Shown here: piece by piece, positions 45,261 through 57,502 of the stretch
Layout of the letters: every line of letters starts with the position of its first letter
How positions within the stretch are numbered: the first letter of the stretch is position 1
Source: Paralvinella palmiformis
Taxonomy: Eukaryota > Annelida > Polychaeta > Terebellida > Alvinellidae
Assembly: GCA_025642065.1 (NCBI GenBank)
Contig: JAODUP010000321.1
Location: 698,501 to 762,500, forward strand
Direction: 5' to 3'
DNA: 64,000 nt
Translations under genes and position numbers: made by a program
Notes under the pieces: model-generated
The model's database searches: none
The model's input: only the letters and a program-made list of their open reading frames with translations
Told to the model about the DNA's origin: nothing

Positions 45261-47250
45261 GACACGAGTTAATACGCATATTTAAGTACACTGTCACATT
45301 GCTACATTTATAAGTTTTTAGTAAAAACTTTAAATGCATACGCTCTCTCATCGGGATTTAATTTATGTTTTGGTGAATTTGGAGTGATAAGATCATATTT
45401 GTCGCCATGAAAACGGCAGCATTCTGCAGTCGATGAAACCGATTGTTATAATCAGATGTATTATTTAAACTGGAGTGATGGAATTCATCGATAGGTAATA
45501 ACTAACACAGAGCTATTTACGCCAGGAATGATCTTAGAAGGTCACTAAAAAGTAATGTTCTCAAAGATTTATTTATTTCAGTGCTCATCACAGATCCAGA
45601 AGTTAACGACTCTCTTTCCGAACCGGTCCAGGCTAACCCACGATCTATCACAAATGATATCACCGGTACAACTCCCCCCCTCCCATAAAAAACCCAACAA
45701 CAAACAAAAAACAACAACAAAACCTTAACTACACTTAAAAACAAACCCAGTCAACGTAACTACACTAATGTGGATGTTTTTTGAAGATGTCAAAACTTTT
45801 ATGCTACTTGCTATCTCTTTTCTTAAGTAAAGGTCAATTCAAATAGGAATTTTGCCACACGACTCGAAGGATGTCAAGTTGTTCAACTTTTCGAACGATT
45901 TGTTCTAGACAAGATCGAGAGAAAACTATTAATTACCACCAATATTGTTTCAGAGTAGATACTCATGTACTTTTCAAGTTTTGGAACATCTCAGTGATTG
46001 AAAAGACCAAAACATAATAAGTACAAAGATAATTTCCATAGATTTAATTGATACTGTCTTTCACAAATGCCTCATTAATAAATTGGAAGTATACAGGATC
46101 GTAAAGCGCAATCGTGCAAAATATTTGGTTACCATACCAAGTTCTACCGACTACTAGCAACATTAGATAATTATTATCCACTCTGGGTGAACTTGAACCG
46201 GATTACTTTATGGTACCAGCAGTGTTTGTTCAAATGGTTAAAAAACGCATTATCTACCTTGGCATATAGGTTGGCTCAGCTGATAACAATACTGGAGATA
46301 AGATATAAGCATTTGAACAAATCCTGTTACACAGATTCAACGTACTTAGTCTTTAAATGGGTAGCCGAGAAAGTACCAAATCAGCGGCTACTGAACCTGT
46401 TGGAAGCCTGTGACATCAAGGTCATAACACTGGTACTTGATTCAAAATTTTCTCCTTGGTATGAAATAATAGAGAAAGTTCGCGAGCGGAAAGATATCTC
46501 CATGAATCGATATACTTAGTGGTATATTACTCAAAACAATTAAAGGAGAAAAGCGGATTTAAGTAATTATTTTCGTTATTCTTTACGGCGTGTATCCGTG
46601 TGACAGAATTACAATCAGTTGGTAAGTCATGCAAAAACTTAGCTCATCCTGAGCGTACAGTTCAATTAAATGAGGAACTTGGATACTTCTTATTCGTTAT
46701 GTGTGTTTGTCGGTGGTTTTGGGTGCTGCTAGATGTTACTTGAACCAGGGGACACAACCGTGATGAAGATGTGGATAGAATAATGCTCGCCCTGACACTG
46801 CTCGTGTCTCTATGAACTTTCTTGGGGAGGTCATCGACGTCATGGAATGGCAGCTGGTTCACCGGATACGAACCCATAGAACATTGATGAGACATAGTTA
46901 GTTGGGAGGCGTGTTATGCCTATGACACAAAGAAGCTCCCCATTGAAGGGTGGGTGAACATCCCTCAAAATAACATTGATCGACTGATCAGAAGCATTCT
47001 AAATCGTTGTGGTGAATATGTGAATGCCAGTGGGGAGCTCAAACAAGTTAGTGACGCATGGTTGGTATTTGGTTTGTAATTCGTTACAAAATACTTAATT
47101 TACGTTTTGCACACTGTCACATGTGCGACGTGAAGTAAGAAAGTATATGCCACACATTCTGGGTCAATAGTTAGGATAACCTTCACTAACCTGAACGAGG
47201 CAAAGCGCTGCAACTGTTCACTACTATGGCAAGTCTCCACGTTGTGAATT
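45261..47250. other. unassigned DNA upstream of the Ty3/gypsy remnant
   Basis: A 110-codon ORF lies at 46187-46519. I do not recognise it, and it has no splice or composition support. The right half may be decayed 5' parts of the element that follows, but no LTR was identified. Confidence 0.35.
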
Positions 47251-50200
47251 ATGCCTGAACGAAATCAAGTAATCGTGGTAGATAAATTGATTGAAGGTTC
47301 TACACTTAAGGAGGTAGAACAGTATTTTCAGAGAGAAGGTGAAGTTGTTCAGGTATTACTTTTGCAAGAGGGTGCAATTGTACAATACAAAATTAACACC
47401 ATGGTAATTGTGCTGTCTCAAAGTTATCTGCGAGATCATTCAAGGGAAACAGGATTGATGTTCATTTAGTAAATAGTGAAGAATGGGCTGATGTTTCTGA
47501 CCTTCTAGGTGCGAGTGCGGGTGTCAAGGGTGGGGATACGGAGTTAACTGGTATTTTGAGAATATTTTCCACTTTGTCCAATGAACAGAATTCTAGTTTA
47601 ATGGAACAAATGAAAATCAGCTCAGTCTCGCAACCAGCCCCTCCACCAATACCTAATGTAATTCCCAATACAGATCAATATACATTCACATTAACACAGG
47701 GACCAAAACTTCCATTTTTAGCGGCGATTGTGTGAAGGGTGATGTATCATACTCACAATGGTCAAATGAAGTTCGATGTTTATCATCTGAAAGCTTGAAA
47801 TTCTGATCATATCATTAGACAAGGAATTAGGCGTTCAAGGAAAGGGTTGGCGGCTGACATTCTGTTGTCATTGGAAGAGTGTTCCGGGAATATGGTGTCT
47901 ATAGCAGATATTCTTATCAAATTTGATTCGATATTTTGCAATGTTTTGTCCCCCGAGGCTTTGTTAGAGGAATTTTATAATGCAAAGCAAGTCGATGAAA
48001 CAGTTGCTACTTGGGCAGGTCGTTTAGAAAACCTCAGAAGGCAACTCCAGGAAGGTTCAATGGCTCAAATAGCAACACTGGATATGCTGCGGTCAAAATT
48101 ATGGTCAGGTTTAAATTCTCGTTCTGTTAAAAATGCTACTAGGCATCATTTTGACACAGGTGTTTCGTATTCGGAGTTGTGAGTTAAGACCAGAGCTGCG
48201 GAGGCTGAGTTTAAATCTGTGGCACCTGTGGCATCAGTTGTGTCTGCTCCTTTATCGAGTGTTGATTTGCAAGCCATCCAGAAACGACTATGTAGTTTAG
48301 AGGCTAGGCTCACTCAAATGACGTCTAGTACTAAAGTGGGGTCGCAAATGAATGCCAATTATGATAAGTGTCAAACTAGACAGAAGTTTGTGGGCAAGTG
48401 TCATTATTGTTCCAAGGTTGGTCACAAAATGAACAAATGTTGGAAACTAAAGAGAGACCTTGCTGAAAAAGACCAAAAATCCGAGTCCAAAAATAATTCT
48501 TTAAAGTGAAAGGAGCCAACCCAAGGGGGTCTGGGGTTGGTACTTTGCAAATAGGCTCCAAAATGTGTCCATTGGTTAGATTTTCAAATGAATATTCCCT
48601 TGGAGTTAAAACTGTTCCTGCTAAGTGCTTATTAGATACTGGATTTATGGTGTCAACTGTATCTGAAAGTTTTTATAGAGAACATCTGCAGCATGTGCCG
48701 AATGAAGATATTAATTATCTCATAGTGTATGGACCTGATGATACCATATTGCCAGATTAGTCTTAAGGAAATCGTCGATGACTTGATTGAAGTTCCATTG
48801 CTTATTGTATCTGATACAGCATACAACAAAAATGTACCTTTGCTGCTTGGTACAAATGTCATGAAATACTGTGCATTGTGCATTGAGCATTCTTCACTTG
48901 ATAGTATTTCTTGACCATGGAAGTTAGCTTTGCAAGTTTTGCATGTTCCGGCAAGCAAAGTTCAATTGGGGCGTGTTAAATCCACAAAAGTGATTTCTAT
49001 TCCACCTGGTGTAGCCATTAATGCTTTGACTCATGTTTCAAATCCAGAGTCTGTTACTGCCCTATTTGAATCAGCTAATACCTGTTGACCTGGTAGTTTA
49101 TTAGTTGTTTTTGAGGTTTTGAAATTACCTGCATCAATAGGTCGTACAGCTCGAGTGAAAATTCATGTTCAAAACTATTCGACAAGGACTGTTCCTATTC
49201 CAGCTAAGTGTATGCTAGGTGAGTTGTATAGAGTGGATGAAATACACACTTTGTCAAAACATGTTTCAAATAACACTTCTCAAAATACAAACAACATTGA
49301 ACATGTTGCTGCGTTTGAAGTATAGATAAGGTAGCATTTCTTAAGTTATTTAAGTTTGAAGATATTTCTGGTATATCTTCATCAGAATTCCAGCAACTAC
49401 AAAATCTGTTACTTGAGTTCCATGATGTATTCTAACAAAACATGACACTGATATAGGAAAGACTTCATTGGTAAAACATCAGATCAATCTCACTGATAAT
49501 ACAGCCATTAAGATTCGTCATCGTAGAATTCCACCATCCATGGTTGATGAAGTTCGTCAGCACCTTAGAAATATGTTGGCATGTGTAGCAATTAGAGAAT
49601 TAAGAGTCCTTTGTTATTTCCAACTGACTTTATACGGAAACGAGCTGGTACACTTAGATTTTGCATCGATTTTCGAGACTTGAACCGTAGGATCGCACGA
49701 AATTCTCATCATCTTCCCAGATTTTATGAAGTTGAAATGGAGGAAGCTCATAAAGAGTGTACAGCTTTTAGTGTTGGGTCTCTTGAATTTTGGGAATGCA
49801 ATTCCATGCTATTTTGGCTTACCAATGCACCTAGTACATTTCAGCGTGTTCTAGAACAATGTATGAGGTGACCAAAAGTGTTTATTGTATATTACTGAGA
49901 TAGTGGTGTTCTCCAAAACAACTAGTGAACATTTCCAGTATATTAAGGATGTTTTTTCGAACTTGCTGGAATGAAGCTCAAACCAAGTGTCATTTCTTAC
50001 AGCGTAGTGTACATTACCTGGGTCATATTATTTCTGATCAAGGAGTACAAACTGAAACCTTTTCACTGACCTCAAAAAGAGGTTGCAGAGTGCGTTCAAA
50101 ACTGTTCGGCAAGTACAAGATCGGGTTTCAGCTAGATATGCTAAATATTATGATTGAAAGGCGCGAGCTGCTGTGCTTTGGAAGTTGGTGATATTGGTCT

Positions 50201-50733
50201 TATTGAAAAACCCAATCCTGATGGTCCAGTGTACAAGATTGAAGAAGTCGATGGAACTAGGAAACGTATTCTTCCCCGTAACTTGCTACTTCCCATTGGT
50301 TCGATATCCAATGAAATTAGTGAAGTAGTTCCAGTAGTTGAGCGGGCTAGACCTATTCCTAAGCTCCGTACTCGTTTACAGAAACCCAAGTTGGTTTCTA
50401 TGGATGAATCTTTCTTGAATGATCGCGATCATTTTCATAGTGACAGTGATGGCGATTCAACTTCAACTAATTTTGTGGCTCATCTTGAGCAACCCCATGT
50501 TGTGGTTGGAGTACAAGCTAACGACCCACCGAAGAATCCACCAGTGGAATATATTCCCAAAATTAGGAACCTGTTGTGGAACATGTTGTACACCCGCCAT
50601 TAAAAACGATCCTGTGATAGCTGTGCAAGCTGATGCACCCAGATTAATATCATCTACCCGAATACGGACGGTGCCAAAGTGGCACAAAGATTATGTTGTC
50701 TCATTATCTCATATTGCTTCAGATGAAAATTGA
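47251..50733 (+). pseudogene. decayed Ty3/gypsy retrotransposon (gag-pol)
   Basis: Broken frames follow gag-pol order. A gag-like N-terminus is at 47251-47470 and a capsid-like segment at 47847-48180. A CCHC zinc knuckle (CHYCSKVGHKMNKC) is at 48399-48440. An aspartic protease with LLDTG (Asp codon 48635) follows, with a changed residue after DTG. Reverse-transcriptase pieces include IKIRHRRIPPSM (about 49512), LRFCIDFRDLNRR and LTNAPSTFQRVLEQCM. The segment that should hold the catalytic YxDD (about 49890) is interrupted by stops. Around 50050-50150 the sequence jumps to an integrase C-terminal module (GDIGLIEKPNPDGPVYKIEE, 50188 on). RNase H and the integrase core are missing. Many stops and shifts make it inactive. 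LTRs were not found. Family call is from motif order. Confidence 0.85.
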
Positions 50734-50935
50734 AATACACGACTTGTCATTGTGCGAGATGTAACTACTGCATTACTAAATGTATTGAATTCTGTAAATA
50801 GTAATCAAGTATGACTCAAAATTGAATGGTATTTGGGATATAAGCCCCAAATCTTCAGTTTATGAATATGTTAAGTGTGGAATAGTTTTGAATAATACTG
50901 TTCCTGTATTGGACATGCTGTAACATTTAAATTTA

Positions 50936-51749
50936 GGCTGTTGTTACGTAACCGAGAATCGGAATCGTGTTCGTTAATGATAAATGTCTGAGCACTCTAC
51001 GCGCGTGCGCCAAGTTTGGGTGTTTCCGATGCTCGAACGTGGAATAGCAAACCGAGTATCGGAATCATGTTCGTTGGTGATAAAGATCCGAGCATTCAGC
51101 ATCTGAACCATGCATCATCAATATTATTATAAATTTTAGGAATTTCATGATCGTTATTAATTTTTCATCTGCTCGCATCAGTGTCAGAAGCTTGGTTGTA
51201 AAAGTTTACTGCTATTAGCCTTTAATAAAGATATTATATTAAGTATATTAATAGACATTTTAATCAGGTTAAAAAGAAAATCTGACATTTATAAGAAATG
51301 CATTATTTGATAGGTTCAGCAGCCAAGGAAATAATATTTTCTACAGGTATACTATTTATTCATTTAAAAAAATTCTAAGTGGGTTTTTTCCAAAGGCAGT
51401 TTTTTTCCGTGATATTTTCAGGTTTTGTCCAATTCAAAGACATTCCCAGGACCGGGAAAATGAATTTGTTATTTTCCAGGTTTTCTAGGACAACTGGGAA
51501 CACCGATTATTTGCAAAGTCACACGGCTGTTCTATCGATCGTCTATTTCTTTGATTTTCGTTTGTACCTTCTTCAAAACTATCAAAAGCATCTTGTACTT
51601 ACAACCCAAATATAACAACTACATGCTCGGCCGCCACATTTGAGCGGAAGTAATAGCGAACGAGGAATAAGGTGGCGCATGCGCATTGAGTGTTCGGACC
51701 TATAACGCTGAGGTACAGGGTACCGATGCTCGGATACGTAACCACTTCG
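50936..51749. mobile_element. MULE-like MITE with 9-bp target duplication (copy 2)
   Basis: It starts GGCTGTTGTTACGTAACCGAG-like and ends CGGATACGTAACCACTTCG. TTAAATTTA lies exactly outside both ends (50927-50935 and 51750-51758). A second, direct copy of the left terminal sequence (AAACCGAGTATCGGAATCAT) lies inside, near 51047. At 814 bp it is longer than the 10577 copy, and it inserted just after the Ty3/gypsy remnant. No transposase ORF. Confidence 0.85.
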
Positions 51750-51758
51750 TTAAATTTA

Positions 51759-52264
51759 TTCATATTTTCTGAGAGTGAATTTAACTGTTCCTTTGACTTA
51801 ACACGGAAGATTGAGCGTGTGCGAAGACAGTCAAAATTTGGTCAAGGCAAAATTACAGAAAACGAGATTGAGTATGAGACAGAAAGCTTCTAGCAACAGT
51901 GTAGTCAAACGATTAGAAATTGATCCTAGCTCGTGTAGCAAAGAGAACAACACTAAAGTCTAAACTTATTTAATTATGAACTGCACAAATTCTGCTAACG
52001 CAAGTCACAAGGAAAGCCTTAATTAATATTAGTATAATAATAATGTCTCCTATCTTTACCACGGTACTATATCGAAAACACAAAATGAATAAATCTGCAT
52101 AAATAGATCTTTACTATAATTTTGCCATGATTCGTGTTAGGTTCATTTTAATAATAAATATGTGGTACGATTAATACAAACTGTAACCATTGTTTCATGG
52201 GACGATATGTAGGCCTAATAATACACCGTCCTTGACATTCATATTGCTCGCTTAGTAATAAACC
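51759..52264. other. gene-free DNA
   Basis: No coding or repeat feature is supported. Confidence 0.35.
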
Positions 52265-52285
52265 ATTGACCTAAAAGAAAACCAT

Positions 52286-52837
52286 TGACCTAAAAGAAAA
52301 CTAGACCGAACACAGCCGCCGATTTAATGGCAAACAGGTCCCAACTTCTGGTCAAGGAAAATCAGGTTTATAAACGAGGTGAATTATTGTTGTATCGATG
52401 GTTGCATAGGCCGTGTGCATGGAAGTAATACAAACGGGATGTCTTTTTATCGGTAAGTATAAGGAACACATTTAAAGTAGCTGTTAAAGCGGGTTTTTTT
52501 TGGCGGGAAATTAAGCTTAACTGTTATTATATTTAGCCTGTTCGACAACCCCCGGCCTATCTCTGGCGTTTGATCCCAATTAAACTAGTTCTACGGACTT
52601 GCATAAAACGACATTTACATATTTCATGGCCATATAATAGGAGAGGAATAATACAGATTGTCTGCACAGACAAAATTATATGCATACATCACAATAAACG
52701 TCTATATTGGCAGGTTCAAAACTCGAAGCGCAGCCGCTTCAACGTTGCTTTTTTCACCTACCGGAAGTCGGCGCTGTTTGGTTATGGCGGCCCATTCAAA
52801 CACCACTGATTGCTCGGTCTAGTTTTCTTTTAGGTCA
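52286..52837. mobile_element. short TIR element (MITE)
   Basis: TGACCTAAAAGAAAACTAGA then CCGA at 52286-52309 recurs inverted at 52814-52837. A partial duplicate of the left end (TTGACCTAAAAGAAAACCAT) lies just outside, at 52265. No ORF or clear target duplication. Confidence 0.75.
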
Positions 52838-55416
52838 GTGTAATAAACAACCTTAACCATTGCTTGTATAATTGAACATACTTCCGGATTAAAGTCCTTT
52901 CACACTGACTTAAGAATTGAATTGTCATATTACAGAAACAACTTTATTCTGAGACTAATTAACATTTCCAAACAGTGTCCACTAGTCTAGTGAACTAGCA
53001 AGGTTAAGGTTAAAGGTAGGCCTCGTGTTTTTGTGCGTGTGTCACTGTGTGCATGTGGAACAACTAGATCTAGGATCTAGGCTAGGGAGGCCTATGCTAC
53101 TTACCAGATCTATAAATCTACAGAATACCAATAACATTATTAATTAACACCATACAGAGATAGTTTTATTAGGAAGCTGGATGAGGTTGGCGGTTGGAGA
53201 GGGACTGGTATTTTACTAGACTATATCATAAGCCTTAATTTGTATTAGTTTGCTTTGGGATACATTATTTATTTACATAAATGCCAAAACACCATATATA
53301 TATATATATATATATAATATTAATATTCGTTTGACTCATGAATACAGTTGAAGAATACAAATCACATGCAGATCAATAGTCTATACATCAAGGAAATAAA
53401 ACTACTAAAAGTATGCTACTCTTTATAGACAATTACCATTTTTCTAATAATGAATGGCTATATAGATCTATGTAAATGACACATTTCAAGAAGGCTTATT
53501 TTCCATCGTAACATACTTAGTCGCTCTATAATACAGTCAGAATCTGTTAATCTGGATATCGTTTATCCGATAAATCTGCCATGCGACACATCATTGCCTG
53601 TGACGGATTTAGCTCCATTATAAATGACTCTAATTTGACAAAGTGATCAGTGGCTTCAATGCCATTCCATATCTTCCGCACGGTTATTGAATACACAGGT
53701 ATATCTTTATGATTTAAAAATGTGTGACACAGACTACTGGTATGTGTCAGATTTGATATTCTGACATTCTTGTTTATCCGACATATTATCATGTCAGATT
53801 AATGGATTCTGACTGTATAAAAATAACTAAAAATAATATGATTTAATTAATATTAGAGTAATATTTTACCAGGTAGTCAAACAAATAGAATCGAGGCTCT
53901 AGATATGGTCAAACAGCGAGGAAGTGTGTAAGTGTCAGATACCATATAGAATACTAATCAGCTATTTTCCTGTACACTACTTGTGTACCTAATCTTTTAA
54001 TCTGTTGCATGGGGCTCTGTGATGCAACTGGCTTACCATTTGTTAACATTAATATCGAGCTAACAATCTGATGACTAATCCCAGAGTTCCAATGCATCCT
54101 GGAAAATAAAAGGAAATGTCCTGGAAAAATATTGTGCCTGTAGAAGAAAAAGTGTACCAGTACTTAGTCTTGATATCCCATGTTAGTTAAAATTTAGATA
54201 AAAGTGGATGGATCAGACAGCTAGGAGGCTGTACTATAAAAATGTCAATAATCAATCATGCATTGAATAAATAAGATATGGCTTTTTGCACCTATCTTGA
54301 TTTATTACCTTTAATTCTTGTATGCGCTGTACTGGAAAATGGTAATTTGGTCCTGGAAAACAATATTTGCTTTGCTGTGGGAACCATGTGACCCAAATCA
54401 TGATTTTGAAGGGACTAGTAGATCAGTTGATAATATTTAAGGCTAAGGCATTGAGCAACAAGGAGTTCATCAAGATCTATCTTGTAAACACTAAAATACT
54501 CATAGAAAATTATAGGTCATCTGGTCCAATATTCTTCCTCCTTATGAATAACAATTAAAAAAGGAAATTTCATGATGATAAATTTATGGTGTTTACATAA
54601 GGTGAAAGCTAAAACTTTGTACAATTTCCACTGTAAACTGGACTCGTAATAGTTTTCTTTACAATTTAGGTGTACTACAATTTCAAATTTAGAGAGTCAA
54701 TTGCAACTTGAATGCAATTTTAAATGAAGATGCTGTAATTGCAGTTTTGAATGTGACCCCGTTAAATTGGCCATGTTGATTGCTGTAATTGTTCATTTAC
54801 ATTTGAATTACACACTCCATAAATACCAAATTAGTAATATTTTGATAACAGTAAATAGTCATTAAATATATTATACTAGTTATCAATAATAGAAGGAGAA
54901 ATTAACCTCAAAATTGTATTGAAAATAATATTTAGTATACTTTGAGAAATGATCATACAGTCTGATTCTGGTCACTGAGATAATTCTTTGTTAAATCAGA
55001 ATATGAAGCCATTCATAATTAATGTAGGGGCTGTTCTGCTTATTCAGTTAACTATTCTGTGGTTATTAAATAAATATTAGTAAATAAAAGGTTTTCTTTT
55101 ATACATGCATTTAATGTAGTATACAAAATATGATCTAACATGGGATATCAAGATCACAATTGTAATTGAATTTATTTTGGCAGGATAATTGAAATGTTGA
55201 ATACAATATAACTGTAATGTTATTTGACATGTATCCATTATTATAATTGTGATTGATCAATGTAATTGTACCCAACCATAGTTTAGTGTTATATATCTTC
55301 AAGTCCAATTTTTTTACCAACAGCAAAACACATGAAACAAGTAGTTTTGGCATATAAATGATATATAATTTTTAGTTTCTAGGATGAAATACCAACATTT
55401 AAGACCATTAATTATT
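52838..55416. other. gene-free AT-rich DNA
   Basis: A (TA)n run lies at about 53297-53320. The direct repeats ATTCTGAC/AATCTG.TAT near 53540 and 53770-53815 look like an imperfect inverted pair (CAGAATCTGTTAATCTGGAT against ATGTCAGATTAATGGATTCT then GACTG). That would bound a roughly 280-bp element of unknown type. No gene is supported. Confidence 0.4.
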
Positions 55417-55720
55417 AGACATAGGGTCAATTTCATTTTGTCAATTCCACTCAATTCATTTGGTCAATTCCACATCAAATTTATCAATTCAATTCCACAT
55501 TTTTCAATTCCGTTTTTACCTACTACCTTTTACCATGAGTAGGTACTTTGAGTACCTATATGGAATACCTACTGTAAATAGTTTATATTCCAAGTAGGAT
55601 TGTTAATTAAAAAAATAACTGGTAAATTAATTTGTGTATTTAATTTTCTTGAAGGAAATTTATCAAATCCATTTCCATTTTTTTAAATAATCAATTCCAG
55701 AACTGAATTGACTGTTAATT
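55417..55720. repeat. half copy of the 59571-60637 TIR element
   Basis: GACATAGGGTCAATTTCATT, the CAATTCCA-rich block, CATGAGTAGGTACTTTGAGT and TAGTTTATATTCCAAGTAGG occur in the same order as at 59571-59850. The inverted right end was not found nearby. Confidence 0.7.
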
Positions 55721-56712
55721 GTACAGTTATAGTTCAAATTATTGATATATACCATATATTGATATATACCGTATTATACTAGTATGTAGCATTGTAAGAC
55801 AAAAATACATAATGAAAATTGACTAGTCTATAAGAAAGCACAGATTATTGCATAAATAAATATAATAACGTAAACCTGACACCAAAATATATTATACATC
55901 AAAGAATATTTGCACCATAACAATAAGTAAAAGATTTTTTCTTCTATTTGGTCCAATAACCTTTTTAGTTTAGTTTTATATTTACAGTGATTATGAGGAT
56001 TGTAGATGGGGTGGGTTTAATCTACTCCAGATCAAATTCTAAGTCGACAAATTTCTCAGCCACAACCTAAAGTATGACTAACCCCATTAAATGATATTGA
56101 TGTCTGGCTACAAAATGGGATACTCTATATTTGATATTCTATATATTATCTTTTATAGAAGATATTTTTATGATTATTTTTTACTGTAGTTTTGTTTATT
56201 TTTGATGAAATATCCCGTGAAGAAAACTTTATTAAATATATTTATGCTAAATATATAACACGTAATCAGTTTGATATGTGTTGCTGCAATTATCCCATCA
56301 ATTAGCATTGTTGATTTATGTGAAAAAGTTTACTTTATGTAGGAAAAAATAAATTTGCGCATATATCTGGATGAGTTGAGTTGGCTAGCCTCAACGCTGG
56401 TTATTTGTGCGACATATGGCCTTCAGCTATTTCATCAGATCTAGCCAAACAGGCAACATCATTAACGAATAAATAACTACGTATACAAAATAAACAATGA
56501 ACGTAGCCATTTATAAGCGTTACCTTTTGATACCCCTTTCAGTATGTTCATGTTATAGATCTATATAATATTATATATAATAAAAATAATAATGGCCAAA
56601 ATGGCAGTTATTTTATGTGACTTAGCCACCTTAAATGAGGGAGACACACCTATATAGTTCTCTGTGTGTGTATTTTATAGCATGTTGAACAGTTATACAT
56701 AATTAATTATAG

Positions 56713-56746
<34 letters not shown>

Positions 56747-57502
56747 CTGTGTATGTAATTTGTAACATCTTGACCTGTCATATTAAAAATGTTTTTACTC
56801 ACCAACATACTTATATACACAGGCCTACAATTATTAAAATCCCAGCTATACGTAACATACTGTATATACTCGTGTATAAGTCGAAGAAGACCAAAAGACA
56901 AAAATATTTAATGGAATATATAGATGAACAAACAAAACTATTATGGTTGATAATACAAGAAGTGAATGTCAAAGGTTGTTTGGTACACTGGTATATCTTA
57001 TTTCATAAAACGCAACTGCCAGCAGAATAATATCTTCTGTCATATTTCGTATATACTTACAGTCGTCATGAACAATACACAAGTAAACTCACCACAAGTT
57101 CATACAGTGTACACAACATGCTGCGTTTCGTGACCATATAGATTTTTGCGGCACTCAACTTTAGGTGGCAAAAAAGGCAAGATTAGAATTAATTTGGTGA
57201 AAAGGCTTTTCTCCACTGTGGCATAAGAAATAGTGTGGACGAGACCCAAGATGATGTGATATGGAAAGAGCGAGTCCTACCCAATACTGCCTCCAGATTT
57301 GATGATGATGATGCTAATTATGCGTTCAGAGTACTACCAAGGATCTTCAAAACTATGCTAGGATGGTCAAAGATCATATAGGCGAAGATGGGACAGCTGG
57401 CTGTTTGGTGTGTAATAAATTCCAGTAGACATGGTAGATACCAGCAAATTTGACAGTATCATTCATAGCACGAAAATAAATAGATCTAAACAATTGAAGA
57501 CA
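55721..57502. other. gene-free DNA
   Basis: A (TA)n run lies at about 56717-56742. From about 57140 to 57420 the GC content rises slightly (GATGATGTGATATGGAAAGA), but no family is recognised. Confidence 0.35.

Noticed and set aside
46187..46519. 110-codon ORF
   Set aside because: Not recognised, no splice sites or neighbours to support it. It may be decayed retroelement sequence.
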